64,000 nucleotides of DNA from Nocardioides hwasunensis (GCF_014779665.1 NZ_JACXYY010000008.1:210267-274266); one strand, 5' to 3'; shown: positions 8,303 to 18,222, counted from the first letter of the stretch. The notes: generated by a model not told the origin, from the letters alone. Program-made: numbers and translations.

Positions 8303-9346
8303 TCAGGCGCTGTCGCGGCGCACCAGCGCCGGCGGGATGATCAGCCGCATCGGGTGGCTGCCCTCGGCCTGGTCGACCCGCTCGAGGAGCAGGCGGGTGG
8401 CGCGCTCGGCCATCGCCACCACCGGCTGGCGCACGGTCGTGAGGGTGGGGGTGGTGCGCTCGGCGACACCGAGGTCGTCGAAGCCGACCACGGCGACGTC
8501 GTCGGGCACCCGACGGCCGAGCTCGGCGAGCACCCGCAGGGCGCCGGCGGCCATCAGGTCGGAGGCGACGACGAGACCGTCGAGATCGGGGTGGCGCTCC
8601 ATCAGCGCACGCGTGGCGTGCACGCCGCTCTCCTCGGTGAAGTCGCCGTGCTCGACCGCGTCCGCGGCGAGGCCCGCCGCGGTCATCGCCTGGCGCCAGC
8701 CGGCCAGCCGGTCGGCCGCGGCGGTCATGTCGGAGGGTCCCGCGACGGTGCCGATGCGGGTGCGTCCACCGGTGATGAGCAGCTCGGTCACCTCGCGCTC
8801 ACCGGCGGTGTTGTCCACGTCGACGTAGGCGACCCGGTCACCGCCGGTCCACGGCCGGCCGCCGAACACGCAAGGCAGGCCGATGTCGGAGAGGTGCTCG
8901 GCGAGCCGGTCGTCGCGGTGGTGGGAGACCACGAGCGCCCCGTCGACGTGGCGTCCGGTGAGGTAGCGCAGGGTGCGCGCGGTCGAGGCTCCCGGCCGGG
9001 CGAGCAGCAGCACGAGCTGGATGTCGCGCTCCCCCAGCACCCGGGTGACGCCGCGCAGGGTGCCGGCGAAGAAGGGGTCGGTGAACACCCGGTCGTCGGG
9101 CTCGGGCACCACGACCGCGATCGAGTCCGTACGCCGGGTGACCAGGCTGCGGGCCGCGGGGTTGGGGACGTATCCCAGGGTGCGGACGGCGAGGTCGACC
9201 GCCGACTGCGCGCGCGGGCTGACCCGCTGGCCACCGTTGATCGCGCGCGAGGCGGTGGCCCGGGAGACACCGGCGACCCGGGCGACCTCGTCGAGGGTGG
9301 GCGAGCCCGATCCCGACTGCGGCCGAACGCTGTTCACGCGCGCCAC
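8303..9346 (-). CDS. LacI family sugar-responsive repressor (CebR/BglR-like)
   Basis: A 347-residue regulator with the LacI helix-turn-helix and hinge (TLDEVARVAGVSRATASRAI, residues about 17-36, then YVPNPAARSL) and a periplasmic-binding-protein-like ligand domain. The GTG at 9346 is chosen because GGTGGAGG lies 6 nt upstream; it overlaps the end of the beta-glucosidase gene. As last gene of the uptake operon it probably represses the operon through the two sites at 14042-14143, with a beta-glucoside or cello-oligosaccharide as inducer (inferred from operator type and neighbours). Confidence 0.88.
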   Translation of the reverse strand: MARVNSVRPQSGSGSPTLDEVARVAGVSRATASRAINGGQRVSPRAQSAVDLAVRTLGYVPNPAARSLVTRRTDSIAVVVPEPDDRVFTDPFFAGTLRGVTRVLGERDIQLVLLLARPGASTARTLRYLTGRHVDGALVVSHHRDDRLAEHLSDIGLPCVFGGRPWTGGDRVAYVDVDNTAGEREVTELLITGGRTRIGTVAGPSDMTAAADRLAGWRQAMTAAGLAADAVEHGDFTEESGVHATRALMERHPDLDGLVVASDLMAAGALRVLAELGRRVPDDVAVVGFDDLGVAERTTPTLTTVRQPVVAMAERATRLLLERVDQAEGSHPMRLIIPPALVRRDSA

Positions 9347-9347
9347 G

Positions 9348-10832
9348 CTAGTCCTCCACCACCCCGGGGGGTGACAGCACTCCGGTGCGAGCCAGGTCGG
9401 CGTACCAGCGCGCGCTCGACTTGGGCGTGCGCACCAAGGTGTCGTAGTCGACGTGGACCAGCCCGAACCGCTTGAGGTAGCCGAAGGCCCACTCGAAGTT
9501 GTCGCAGAAGGACCACTGGTAGAAGCCGCGGACGTCGACCCCCTTCTCGATCGCGCCGTGCACCGCACGGAGATAGGCGTCGAGGAAGGCGATCCGGTCG
9601 GGGTCGTGCACCTCGCCGTCGTCGCCCACCCGGTCGTCGAACGCCGCACCGGTCTCGGTGAGGTAGATCGGGAGTCGCGGGTAGTCGTCGTGGAGTCGAC
9701 GCAGGAGCCGGTGCAGTCCGTCGGGCTGGATCTCCCAGCCCATCGCGGTGACGGGCAGGCCGCGGCTCGGGAAGGTGACGTGCTCGGAGCCCACGAAGGG
9801 CGACAGCGAGACCCGGTCGGGATGGTCGGCGCCGATACCGGTGACGTCGGTGCGCGGGTGACCGGAGACCTCGTCGCCGTGGTAGTAGTTCACGCCCAGC
9901 ACGTCGATCGGCGTCGAGATGACCGACAGGTCGCCGTCGCGCACGACGTCGGTCCAGGGGCGGCCGTGCCAGGTGAGGTCGGCGGTGTCCTCGAGGACGT
10001 CGGCGGGGTAGGACCCGCGGAGGATCGGGTCGAGGAAGACCCGGTTGTGCAGCCCGTCGATGCGGCGCGCGGCGTCCACGTCGACCGGGTCGGCCGGGTC
10101 GCTCGGGTCGGGCACGGTGAGGTTGAGGCTGAGTCCGAGCCGGTCTGCGCCGCGGCCGCGCAGCTCCTGCGTCGCCAGCCCGTGCGCGAGCAGCAGGTGG
10201 TGCGCGGCCACCAGTCCGGCCGCGCCCTCCTGGCGCCCGGGCGCGTGGTGGCCGGCCGAGTAGCCCAGGAACGCCGAGCACCACGGCTCGTTGAGGGTCG
10301 TCCAGGTCGGCACCCGGTCGCCGAGCGCCTCGTGCACCGAGATGGCGTAGTCGACGAAGCGGTGTGCGGTGTCGCGGTTGGTCCAGCCGCCGGCGTCCTC
10401 GAGCGTCTGCGGCAGGTCCCAGTGGTAGAGCGTCAGCCACGGCGCGATGCCGCGGGAGAGCAGCTCGTCGACGAGCCGGTCGTAGAACGCGAGCCCGGCC
10501 GGGTTGACCTCGCCGGCGTCGGGCCGCACGCGGGGCCAGGAGACCGAGAAGCGGTACGACGTCGCGCCGAGCTCGGCCAGCAGGGCCACGTCGGCGGGCA
10601 TCCGGTGGTAGTGGTCGACGGCCACCTCACCGGTGTCGCCGTTGATGACCGCGCCGGGAATCGCGGAGAACGTGTCCCAGATCGACGGCGTACGTCCGTC
10701 CTCGGCGACGGCTCCCTCGATCTGGTAGGACGCGGTCGCCATCCCCCAGACGAAGTCCGACGGGAAGCGGACCTCGCCCGTGGGCACGACGTAGGTGGCC
10801 GGATCCAGGAAGGTCCTGCTCTGCACGCTCAT
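9348..10832 (-). CDS. bglA: GH1 beta-glucosidase
   Basis: A 494-residue glycoside hydrolase family 1 enzyme. The acid/base Glu182 lies in TLNEPW and the nucleophile Glu393 in YLTETGAAF (family form TENG). FVWGMATASYQIEG near residue 28 is the GH1 N-terminal signature. No signal peptide is seen, so it hydrolyses beta-glucosides or cellobiose taken up by the adjacent ABC importer. It overlaps the upstream permease by ATGA at 10829-10832, and its TAG runs into the Shine-Dalgarno of the lacI gene. Confidence 0.92.
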   Translation of the reverse strand: MSVQSRTFLDPATYVVPTGEVRFPSDFVWGMATASYQIEGAVAEDGRTPSIWDTFSAIPGAVINGDTGEVAVDHYHRMPADVALLAELGATSYRFSVSWPRVRPDAGEVNPAGLAFYDRLVDELLSRGIAPWLTLYHWDLPQTLEDAGGWTNRDTAHRFVDYAISVHEALGDRVPTWTTLNEPWCSAFLGYSAGHHAPGRQEGAAGLVAAHHLLLAHGLATQELRGRGADRLGLSLNLTVPDPSDPADPVDVDAARRIDGLHNRVFLDPILRGSYPADVLEDTADLTWHGRPWTDVVRDGDLSVISTPIDVLGVNYYHGDEVSGHPRTDVTGIGADHPDRVSLSPFVGSEHVTFPSRGLPVTAMGWEIQPDGLHRLLRRLHDDYPRLPIYLTETGAAFDDRVGDDGEVHDPDRIAFLDAYLRAVHGAIEKGVDVRGFYQWSFCDNFEWAFGYLKRFGLVHVDYDTLVRTPKSSARWYADLARTGVLSPPGVVED

Positions 10833-11647
10833 CCCTTGACTGCTCCTTGCATGATGCCGGCGACCATCTGACGGCCGGTGACGACGAAGAGGACCAGCAG
10901 CGGGACCGTCGCGAGCGTGGCGCCGGCCAGCACGAGGCTGTAGTCGACGTAGTAGCCGCTCTGGAGCTGCTGGAGTGCGATCTGCACGGTGGGGTTGCTG
11001 GCTGGCAGCACGATGAGCGGCCAGAAGAAGTCGGTCCACGTGGCCATGAAGGTGAACAGCCACAGGATGCCGGCGGCCGGACGTGCGGCCGGGACGGCCA
11101 CGCTCCAGAAGGTGCGGAAGAGCGAGCACCCGTCGACCCGCGCCGCCTCGACGAGCTCGTCGGGGATCGCGTCGACGAGGTACTGCCGCATGAAGAACAC
11201 GCCGAACGCGGTGACCATGCCCGGCACGATCAGCGCCCACATCGAGCCGACCCAGCCCAGCTTGGCCATCACGATGAACAGCGGGATCACGCCGAGCTGC
11301 GTCGGCACCGCCAGGGTGGCGACGACGAAGACCAGCAGCGGCGTACGACCGCGGAAGGCGAGCTTGGCGAAGGCGAACCCGGCGAGGGTGGAGAAGAAGA
11401 CGACCGAGGTGGCGACCGTGCCGGAGACCAGCAGGCTGTTGCCCATGGCCTTCCAGAACGGCACGGCGTCGATGGCGCGTTGGGCGTTGTCGAGGAAGTG
11501 ACCGCCCGGCAGCAGCGGCGGCACCCGCTTGGTCAGCACCTCACGGCTGTGCGAGCCGACGAGGAAGGACCAGTAGAGCGGGGCGCAGGAGCCGAGCAGG
11601 AACGCGGTCAGCAGCCCGTAGACGAGGAATCCGGGTCGGCGGGTCAT
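10829..11647 (-). CDS. carbohydrate ABC transporter permease, MalG/LacG type
   Basis: A 272-residue inner-membrane permease with six predicted helices and the EAA loop (ELVEAARVDGCSLFRTFWSVAVPAARP in pieces around residues 162-188) that docks the ATPase. Family members import oligosaccharides. The ATG at 11647 overlaps the stop of the partner permease (ATGA) and its own stop overlaps the glucosidase start, indicating one translationally coupled mRNA. Confidence 0.9.
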   Translation of the reverse strand: MTRRPGFLVYGLLTAFLLGSCAPLYWSFLVGSHSREVLTKRVPPLLPGGHFLDNAQRAIDAVPFWKAMGNSLLVSGTVATSVVFFSTLAGFAFAKLAFRGRTPLLVFVVATLAVPTQLGVIPLFIVMAKLGWVGSMWALIVPGMVTAFGVFFMRQYLVDAIPDELVEAARVDGCSLFRTFWSVAVPAARPAAGILWLFTFMATWTDFFWPLIVLPASNPTVQIALQQLQSGYYVDYSLVLAGATLATVPLLVLFVVTGRQMVAGIMQGAVKG

Positions 11648-12669
11648 CGCGCGGCCCCCTTGCGACCGAGGCCCTTGAGCGAGCCGGCGCGGCGGCTCGC
11701 GAGCAGGTTGAGGACCGCGAAGGTGACGATGATGAGGAACAGCAGCCATGCCACGGCCGAGGCCATGCCGAGGTCGCGCACCCGCCAGCCGAGCTCCCAG
11801 AGATACATCGTGAGCGTCTGGTACTGCCGGTCGGAGCCGCCGAGGCCGGCGGTGTCGAAGAGCCGGGGCTCGGCGAAGATCTGGAGCCCGCCGATGGTCG
11901 AGGTGATGCCCACGAAGATCACGGTCGGGCGGATCATGGGCACGGTGATCGAGACGAACTGGCGCACCCGCCCGGCACCGTCGAGCGCGGCTGACTCGTA
12001 GACGTCGCGCGGCACGGCCTGCATGGCGGCCAGGAAGATCAGCGCGTTGTAGCCGGTCCAGCGCCAGTTGACCATCGAGGCGATGGCGACGTGGCTGGCG
12101 AGGGTGTCGACGTGCCAGCGGATCGGCTCGAGGCCGATGCCCTGGAGGATCTCGTTGACCAGGCCGTAGCGGTCACCGAAGACGTTGCCGAAGATCAGTG
12201 CCACGGCTGCCGGCGCGACCACGAAGGGCAGCAGCACGCTCATCCGCCAGAAGCCGCGGAACCGCAGCTGGGTGTCGAGCAGCCCCGCCAGCCCCAGCGC
12301 GATGAGCACCTGCGGGATCGAGGACAGCAGGAAGATGCTGAAGGTGTTGCGCAGCGCGTTCCAGAAGTAGCGGTCCTCGAGCACGCGGCGGTAGTTGTCG
12401 AGGCCGGAGAACTCGCCCTGGCCCGACAGCAGGCCCCACTGGTGCACCGACACCCATGCCGTGTAGCCGAGCGGGAACATCCCGACCAACAGGAACAGCA
12501 GGAAGAACGGCGAGACGAACACGTAGGGCGACACGACCGTGTCGAGCCTCGAGAGCCGTCGCCGCCACGCGGAGCGTCGTACGTCCGCGCTGTCGGGCCG
12601 CGGCCCGGTCGGGGACGTCGGGCCACCGACGTCCCCGACCGACTTCACGGCAGTGGAACCCGCTTCCAT
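11644..12669 (-). CDS. carbohydrate ABC transporter permease, MalF/LacF type
   Basis: A 341-residue permease with a roughly 45-residue charged N-terminal extension, then PYVFVSPFFLLFLLVGMFP as first transmembrane helix and the EAA loop VPRDVYESAALDGAGRVRQF near residue 225. It pairs with the downstream MalG-type subunit to form the channel. The start at 12669 follows the binding-protein stop by 9 bp. Confidence 0.9.
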   Translation of the reverse strand: MEAGSTAVKSVGDVGGPTSPTGPRPDSADVRRSAWRRRLSRLDTVVSPYVFVSPFFLLFLLVGMFPLGYTAWVSVHQWGLLSGQGEFSGLDNYRRVLEDRYFWNALRNTFSIFLLSSIPQVLIALGLAGLLDTQLRFRGFWRMSVLLPFVVAPAAVALIFGNVFGDRYGLVNEILQGIGLEPIRWHVDTLASHVAIASMVNWRWTGYNALIFLAAMQAVPRDVYESAALDGAGRVRQFVSITVPMIRPTVIFVGITSTIGGLQIFAEPRLFDTAGLGGSDRQYQTLTMYLWELGWRVRDLGMASAVAWLLFLIIVTFAVLNLLASRRAGSLKGLGRKGAAR

Positions 12670-12678
12670 CGCCGTGGC

Positions 12679-13965
12679 TCAGCCCAGTCGCTCGACGTCG
12701 GCCAGGAAGGAGTCCCACGCCTGGTCGGGCGTCTCCTTGCCCTCGTCGACGCGCTGGATGGCCTGCTGGTAGGCGGTGTTGATGTCGGCGAACTTCGGGC
12801 CCTTGTGCGCGATGAACGGCACGGCCTCGGCCCGCTCGGCCAGGATCTCGCCAGTGGGCGCCTCGTTGAAGAAGGCGTTGGTCTCGCCGGTCAGCGTCGG
12901 GTCGGACAGCGCGTCGACCTGGCTGGGGAAGGTGCCCTTGGCCTCGAACGCCTTGATCTGCTGCTCGGGCGCGGTCAGCCACTTGGCCAGCGCCTTGGCC
13001 TCCTCGGTGTGCTCGCCCTGCGCGGGCACCGTCAGGTAGGAGCCGCCCCAGTTGCCGCCCCCACCGGGGAAGACGTTGGCGATGTCCCAACCCTCGACTC
13101 CGTCGGCGTTGCCCTCGATGACACCGAGCATCCAGCCCGGGCAGGCCATCGTGGCGAAGCCGTCGTTCTGGAAGGACGCCGTCCAGTCCTCGCTCCACTG
13201 GGTGAGGCCGGTGCTCAGGCCGTCGTCGACGTTGGAGGTGACGGTCTCGAAGATCTCCTTGACCTCGGGGTTGTCGGCGGCGATGACGGTGTTGTCCTCG
13301 TCCTCGAAGGAGTACTCGACCTGGTTGATCATCGCCTGCGCGGTGCCGCCGGAGGAGTCGTACCAGGCGGTGCCGGGCACCTTCTCGACGAACTGTCGAC
13401 CGGCGTCGAAGTAGGCGTCCCAGTCGCTGAAGAGCGAGGCGACCTTGTCGCGGTCGGTGGGCAGACCGGCCTTCTCGAACAGGTCGGAGCGGTAGCAGAT
13501 GCCCTCCGGGCCGATGTCGGTGCCGTAGCCGATCAGGGCGCCGTCGGGCGTGGTGGCCGCCTCGGTCTTCCAGTCGAGCCAGCGTCCCTCGACGTCGGGG
13601 TCGGAGAGGTCGACGAAGGCGTCCGACTGCTCCATGAGGGCCGACCACCAGTCGACCTCGATCGCCTCGATGTCGGAGAGGCCCGAGCCGGCCGCGAGCT
13701 TGGTGTAGAGGTTGTCCTGGTGCTCGTTGGCCGTGCCGGCCTTCTTCTGCTCGACGACCACGTCGTCCTGCATCGCGTTGTACTCGTCGATGAGCTCTTC
13801 GTAGCCGAACTCGTTGAAGGTGGCGACGGTCAGCTTGATCTTGCCGTCCGCGGTGGTGCCGTCGTCGTCGCTGCCGCCGCACGCGGCCACCGTCGTGGCG
13901 AGGGTGAGCGCCAGGATCGCGCTCGAGGCGAGTCGGGCTCGCCTCCTGAAGGATGTCTGGGCCAC
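12679..13965 (-). CDS. sugar-binding lipoprotein of ABC importer
   Basis: A 428-residue extracellular solute-binding protein (family 1). The N-terminus has twin basic residues, a hydrophobic stretch and lipobox TVAAC with lipidation at Cys29, followed by an acidic linker GGSDDDG. CPGWMLGVIEG and the WLTAPEQQIKAFEAKG region are typical of oligosaccharide receptors. GTG 13965 is chosen because it places the signal peptide correctly and follows CAGGAG. First gene of the operon; its promoter region contains two LacI-family operators. Confidence 0.88.
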   Translation of the reverse strand: MAQTSFRRRARLASSAILALTLATTVAACGGSDDDGTTADGKIKLTVATFNEFGYEELIDEYNAMQDDVVVEQKKAGTANEHQDNLYTKLAAGSGLSDIEAIEVDWWSALMEQSDAFVDLSDPDVEGRWLDWKTEAATTPDGALIGYGTDIGPEGICYRSDLFEKAGLPTDRDKVASLFSDWDAYFDAGRQFVEKVPGTAWYDSSGGTAQAMINQVEYSFEDEDNTVIAADNPEVKEIFETVTSNVDDGLSTGLTQWSEDWTASFQNDGFATMACPGWMLGVIEGNADGVEGWDIANVFPGGGGNWGGSYLTVPAQGEHTEEAKALAKWLTAPEQQIKAFEAKGTFPSQVDALSDPTLTGETNAFFNEAPTGEILAERAEAVPFIAHKGPKFADINTAYQQAIQRVDEGKETPDQAWDSFLADVERLG

Positions 13966-14041
13966 TGCACTCCTGCTTTCTGCGTCAAGCTCTGCCGGGA
14001 GCACCGGGCTGGTTGCCCGGCCTGAGGGACGACTGCACTGT

Positions 14042-14055
14042 GAGAGCGCTTCCAC
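14042..14055. promoter_or_regulatory. CebR/LacI-family operator, proximal site
   Basis: GAGAGCGCTTCCAC, read on the minus strand as GTGGAAGCGCTCTC, is close to the CebR-type operator TGGGAGCGCTCCCA of actinobacteria. It lies 77-90 bp upstream of the binding-protein start. The AGCGCT core is palindromic. The probable ligand is the LacI protein encoded at the end of this operon. Confidence 0.7.
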
Positions 14056-14129
14056 TGCCGTCCGCGCAACACCATGGCAGCCGTCACATCGAGGTGTCAA
14101 TGGGCGCTCACACCGCTTCTCAAAAGTTT

Positions 14130-14143
14130 GGGAGCGCTTCCAC
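14130..14143. promoter_or_regulatory. CebR/LacI-family operator, distal site
   Basis: GGGAGCGCTTCCAC, minus-strand GTGGAAGCGCTCCC, shares 13 of 14 bases with the proximal site and lies exactly 88 bp from it, about 74 bp before the msiK-like start. Two sites in the same orientation in the divergent promoter region would let one repressor control both the importer operon and the ATPase gene. Confidence 0.7.
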
Positions 14144-14216
14144 TAGACGCGTCCACGGTCGGTGCGTACGGTGAACGGCGACCACACCACCGTCCCCTCC
14201 GAGAGGAACCACGACC

Positions 14217-15305
<1,089 letters not shown>

Positions 15306-15308
15306 GGC

Positions 15309-16751
15309 TCATGCCCACCGCAGCACGCCGTCGTCGAGCCGTGCGGTGCGGATCGCGACGGCGTCGTGGAGGTAGCTCTGCTTGAGCGCCCACGGCGCCG
15401 CCGTCCCCTGGCGCGGCAGCGTGTGCACGACCCGCTGGACGTAGCCGGCGTCGAAGTCCATCAGCGGCACCTCGGCGACGGCCGGGTCCCGCACCGGCAC
15501 GACGCTGCGCGAGCCGGTGGCGCGCATCCGCTTCAGCAGGCGGACGACGTACTCGCTCACGAGGTCGGCCTTGAGCGTCCACGACGCGTTGGTGTAGCCG
15601 ATCGTGAAGGCGAAGTTGGGCACGCCCGAGAGCATCATCGCGCGGTAGGCCATGGTCTCGTGCGGCTTGACCACCGCGCCGTCGACGCTGAGCTCGGCCC
15701 CGCCGAAGACCTGCAGGTTGAGCCCGGTGGCCGTGACGACGACGTCGGCCTCGAGCACCTCGCCAGAGGCGAGCTCGATGCCGGACTCGGTGAAGCTGGC
15801 GATCCGGTCGGTCACGATCGTCGCGGATCCGTCCGAGATCGCCCGGAAGAGATCGCCGTCGGGCACCAGGCACATCCGCTGGTCCCACGGGTCGTAGGCA
15901 GGCCGGAAGTGCGTGTCGACGGCGTAGCCCGGAGGCAGCTGCGCGACGTTGCCCTTGCGGACGACACGGCGCACCAGGTCGGGTCGGCGGCGGCTGATCT
16001 TGTAGAGCGCGGACTGGAGGACGATGTTCTTCCACCGCGTGACGGCGTACGACGCGCGCTCGCCGGCGATCCTGGTGAGCCGACGCTTGACGTCGTCCTT
16101 CGCCGGCACCGAGAGGACGTAGGTCGGGGAGCGTTGCAGCATCGTCACGTGGCCCGCGCCGGCCTTGGCCAGGGCGGGGACGAGGGTCACGGCCGTGGCG
16201 CCGGACCCGATCACCACGACCCGCTGGCCGGTGGCGTCGAGGTCGCCGGGCCAGTGCTGGGGGTGCACGATCCGGCCACCGAAGCGCTCCTGGCCCTCGA
16301 AACGAGGGGCGTAGCCCTGGTCGTAGTCGTAGTAGCCGCTGCACGCCCAGAGGAAGCCGGCGGTGATCGTGGTGGTCTCGCCGTCGACCTCCGCGGTGAC
16401 GGTCCAGCGCGCGGTGGCCGAGTCCCAGGCGGCTCGGGTGACCCGGTGCCCGTAGCGGACGTGCCCGTCGACGCCGAACTCGCGGGCGGTGTCGCGGACG
16501 TAGTCGAGGATCGCGGCGCCGTCGGCCAGCGCGACGTCGCCGCGCCACGGCCGGAAGCGGTAGCCGAGGGTGTGCATGTCGGAGTCGGAGCGCACGCCGG
16601 GGTAGCGGAACAGGTCCCACGTGCCGCCGCTCGCCTCGCGCCGCTCGAGCACGGCGTACGACGTCGCGGGCAGGTCCTTGGCCAGGTGGGCCGCGGCGCC
16701 GATGCCCGACAGCCCCGCCCCGATGATCAGGACGTCGACGTGCTCGCTCAT
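15309..16751 (-). CDS. flavin-containing Baeyer-Villiger-type monooxygenase
   Basis: A 480-residue NADPH/FAD enzyme with two Rossmann motifs (GAGLSG 11-16; GSGATA 182-187) around the BVMO fingerprint FGGRIVHPQHWP at 157-168. Length and the GTWDLFRYPGVRSDSDMHTLGY segment resemble EthA-like enzymes of mycobacteria and relatives, which oxidise ketones or activate thioamides. The ATG at 16751 has TACCCT 6 nt upstream (leaderless), and a perfect palindrome at 16782-16798 lies over the -35. It ends 3 bp from the convergent MsiK-like gene. Confidence 0.88.
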   Translation of the reverse strand: MSEHVDVLIIGAGLSGIGAAAHLAKDLPATSYAVLERREASGGTWDLFRYPGVRSDSDMHTLGYRFRPWRGDVALADGAAILDYVRDTAREFGVDGHVRYGHRVTRAAWDSATARWTVTAEVDGETTTITAGFLWACSGYYDYDQGYAPRFEGQERFGGRIVHPQHWPGDLDATGQRVVVIGSGATAVTLVPALAKAGAGHVTMLQRSPTYVLSVPAKDDVKRRLTRIAGERASYAVTRWKNIVLQSALYKISRRRPDLVRRVVRKGNVAQLPPGYAVDTHFRPAYDPWDQRMCLVPDGDLFRAISDGSATIVTDRIASFTESGIELASGEVLEADVVVTATGLNLQVFGGAELSVDGAVVKPHETMAYRAMMLSGVPNFAFTIGYTNASWTLKADLVSEYVVRLLKRMRATGSRSVVPVRDPAVAEVPLMDFDAGYVQRVVHTLPRQGTAAPWALKQSYLHDAVAIRTARLDDGVLRWA

Positions 16752-16781
16752 CCCGCCAGGGTAGACCGGGTTCGACCGGAA

Positions 16782-16798
16782 TGTAACTATCAGTTACA
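16782..16798. promoter_or_regulatory. TetR-type operator palindrome before BVMO gene
   Basis: TGTAACTATCAGTTACA is a perfect inverted repeat with 7-bp arms and a 3-bp centre, A+T-rich within G+C-rich DNA. Its edge lies 31 bp upstream of the leaderless BVMO start and it overlaps the expected -35 box, a repressor position. The sequence type suits TetR/AcrR regulators of monooxygenases; no such regulator gene is adjacent. Confidence 0.6.
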
Positions 16799-16880
16799 CC
16801 GATGCCTCCGCGGGTGGGTCAGCGGGCGTGCGGCTCCACGAACCGCCCGAGCAGCCGGTCCGGCTCCGCCGGGGTGGGCC

Positions 16881-18029
16881 TCACGCCTGGGTCGCCGCCC
16901 CGCTGTCGATGAGGGCGTCGACGTCGGCGATCCCCCAGGCGGCGAGGGCCTCCCGGGTGTGCTCACCGGGCAGCGCCGGCGGGCCACCGAGGCTCGGCGA
17001 GGTCCGGGAGAAGCGCGGTGCGGGCGCCGGTTGGGTGACGCCGTCGGGCGCGACGAACGTGCCCCGGGCGGCGAGGTGTGGATGGGCGGGGACGTCCGCG
17101 AGACGTACGACGGGTGCGACGCAGGCGTCGGTGCCGTCGAAGACCTCGGCCCACTCGGCCTGCGTCCTCTCCCGGAACCGCGCCGTGAGGGCGTCGCGGA
17201 TCGCGGCGTGGTTCGCCGGGTCGTCGCGGTCGGGCAGCTCGACCCCGACGCGCTCGACGAGGGCCGCCCAGAACTGCGGCTCGAGCGCCCCGACGCTGAC
17301 GTGCTCGCCGTCGGCGGTCTCGTAGACGTCGTACCAGGGCACACCGCCGTCGAGCATCCCCTCACGGCGGCGACCGGTGGCGACCCCCATCGCCACGAAG
17401 CTCGAGGCGATGGCGTTGAGGTGCGCGGTGCCGTCGACGATCGCGGCGTCGACGACCTGGCCCTGCCCGCTGACGCGCGCCTCGAGGAGCGCGGCGAGGA
17501 TGCCGACGACGAGGTACGTCGACCCGCCGCCGAAGTCACCGAGCAGGTTGCCCGGGAAGTGCGGACGATCCGGGTCCTGGCCGAGGCCGTGGAGGGCGCC
17601 GGTGACCGCGATGTAGTTCATGTCGTGGCCGGCGACCTGGCTCCACGGGCCGTCCTGGCCCCAGCCGGTCATCCGAGCGAAGACCAGCCGTGGGTTGCGC
17701 GCGAGGCACACGTCGGGGCCGAGCCCCATGCGCTCGATCGCGCCCGGGCGCATCCCCTCGACCAGCACGTCGGCCCGCTCGACGAGGTCGAGCACCGTCG
17801 CCACGGCCTCCGGCCGCTTGAGGTCGAGCGCCACGCTCGGACGGCCGCGGTTGAGCAGGTCGGCCCGGCCGCCGGCGAACATGCCGCCACCCGGCCGGTC
17901 GATCCGGATCACGTCCGCTCCCAGGTCGGCCAGCAGCATGCACGCGTGCGGCCCCGGCCCGATGCCGGCGATCTCGACCACCTTCACGCCGCGCAGCGGT
18001 CCGGTGCCCTGACCCAGGTCGTACGTCAT
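16881..18029 (-). CDS. CaiB/BaiF CoA-transferase family; alpha-methylacyl-CoA racemase-like
   Basis: A 382-residue family III CoA-transferase fold protein. The racemase triad of M. tuberculosis MCR (His126, Asp156, Glu241) aligns with His135 (AGHDMNY), Asp165 (LLGDFGGGS) and Glu250 (GALEPQFW), all offset by nine residues, so it probably epimerises 2-methylacyl-CoA during branched-chain fatty acid or sterol side-chain degradation. The start at 18029 has CATCAT 7 nt upstream. A 21-residue open frame (16819-16884) overlaps its stop but is not convincing. Confidence 0.88.
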   Translation of the reverse strand: MTYDLGQGTGPLRGVKVVEIAGIGPGPHACMLLADLGADVIRIDRPGGGMFAGGRADLLNRGRPSVALDLKRPEAVATVLDLVERADVLVEGMRPGAIERMGLGPDVCLARNPRLVFARMTGWGQDGPWSQVAGHDMNYIAVTGALHGLGQDPDRPHFPGNLLGDFGGGSTYLVVGILAALLEARVSGQGQVVDAAIVDGTAHLNAIASSFVAMGVATGRRREGMLDGGVPWYDVYETADGEHVSVGALEPQFWAALVERVGVELPDRDDPANHAAIRDALTARFRERTQAEWAEVFDGTDACVAPVVRLADVPAHPHLAARGTFVAPDGVTQPAPAPRFSRTSPSLGGPPALPGEHTREALAAWGIADVDALIDSGAATQA

Positions 18030-18068
18030 GGGCCCGATGATGACACCGGCGCTGTCACGGTCGCGAGC

Positions 18069-18165
18069 GGTAGTCCAGTGGCAGGCGGTCGTCCTCGCGG
18101 GGTAGTCCAGTGGCGAATGGTCGTCCGACCGGCGCTTTTGCGACCACGTGCCACTGGACTACCCC
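18069..18165. repeat. three-copy GGTAGTCCAGTGGC repeat with hairpin
   Basis: The motif GGTAGTCCAGTGGC followed by 4 variable bases and GGTCG occurs at 18069-18091 and 18101-18123 (direct, 32 bp apart) and inverted at 18143-18165. The second and third copies form a perfect 16-bp stem (GGGGTAGTCCAGTGGC 18099-18114 with 18150-18165) around a 35-nt loop. The array fills the space between the divergent CoA-transferase and padR genes, just upstream of the PadR operator. Confidence 0.85.
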
Positions 18166-18187
18166 TCGGTGTGCGAGGCGCACGTCT

Positions 18188-18201
18188 TGCAACTCGTTGC
18201 A
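18188..18201. promoter_or_regulatory. candidate PadR operator
   Basis: TGCAACTCGTTGCA has 6-bp inverted arms with a 2-bp centre, 21 bp upstream of the padR start. With CAGACT at 18211-18216 as -10 of a leaderless transcript it covers the -35 and spacer, suiting autorepression of the padR-reductase operon. Confidence 0.6.
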
Positions 18202-18222
18202 TAGGTGGCGCAGACTGCATCC

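Noticed and set aside
16819..16884. 21-residue open frame overlapping the CoA-transferase stop (GTGA)
   Set aside because: Very short, no ribosome site of its own and no recognisable family; possibly chance or a remnant. Not listed as a gene.
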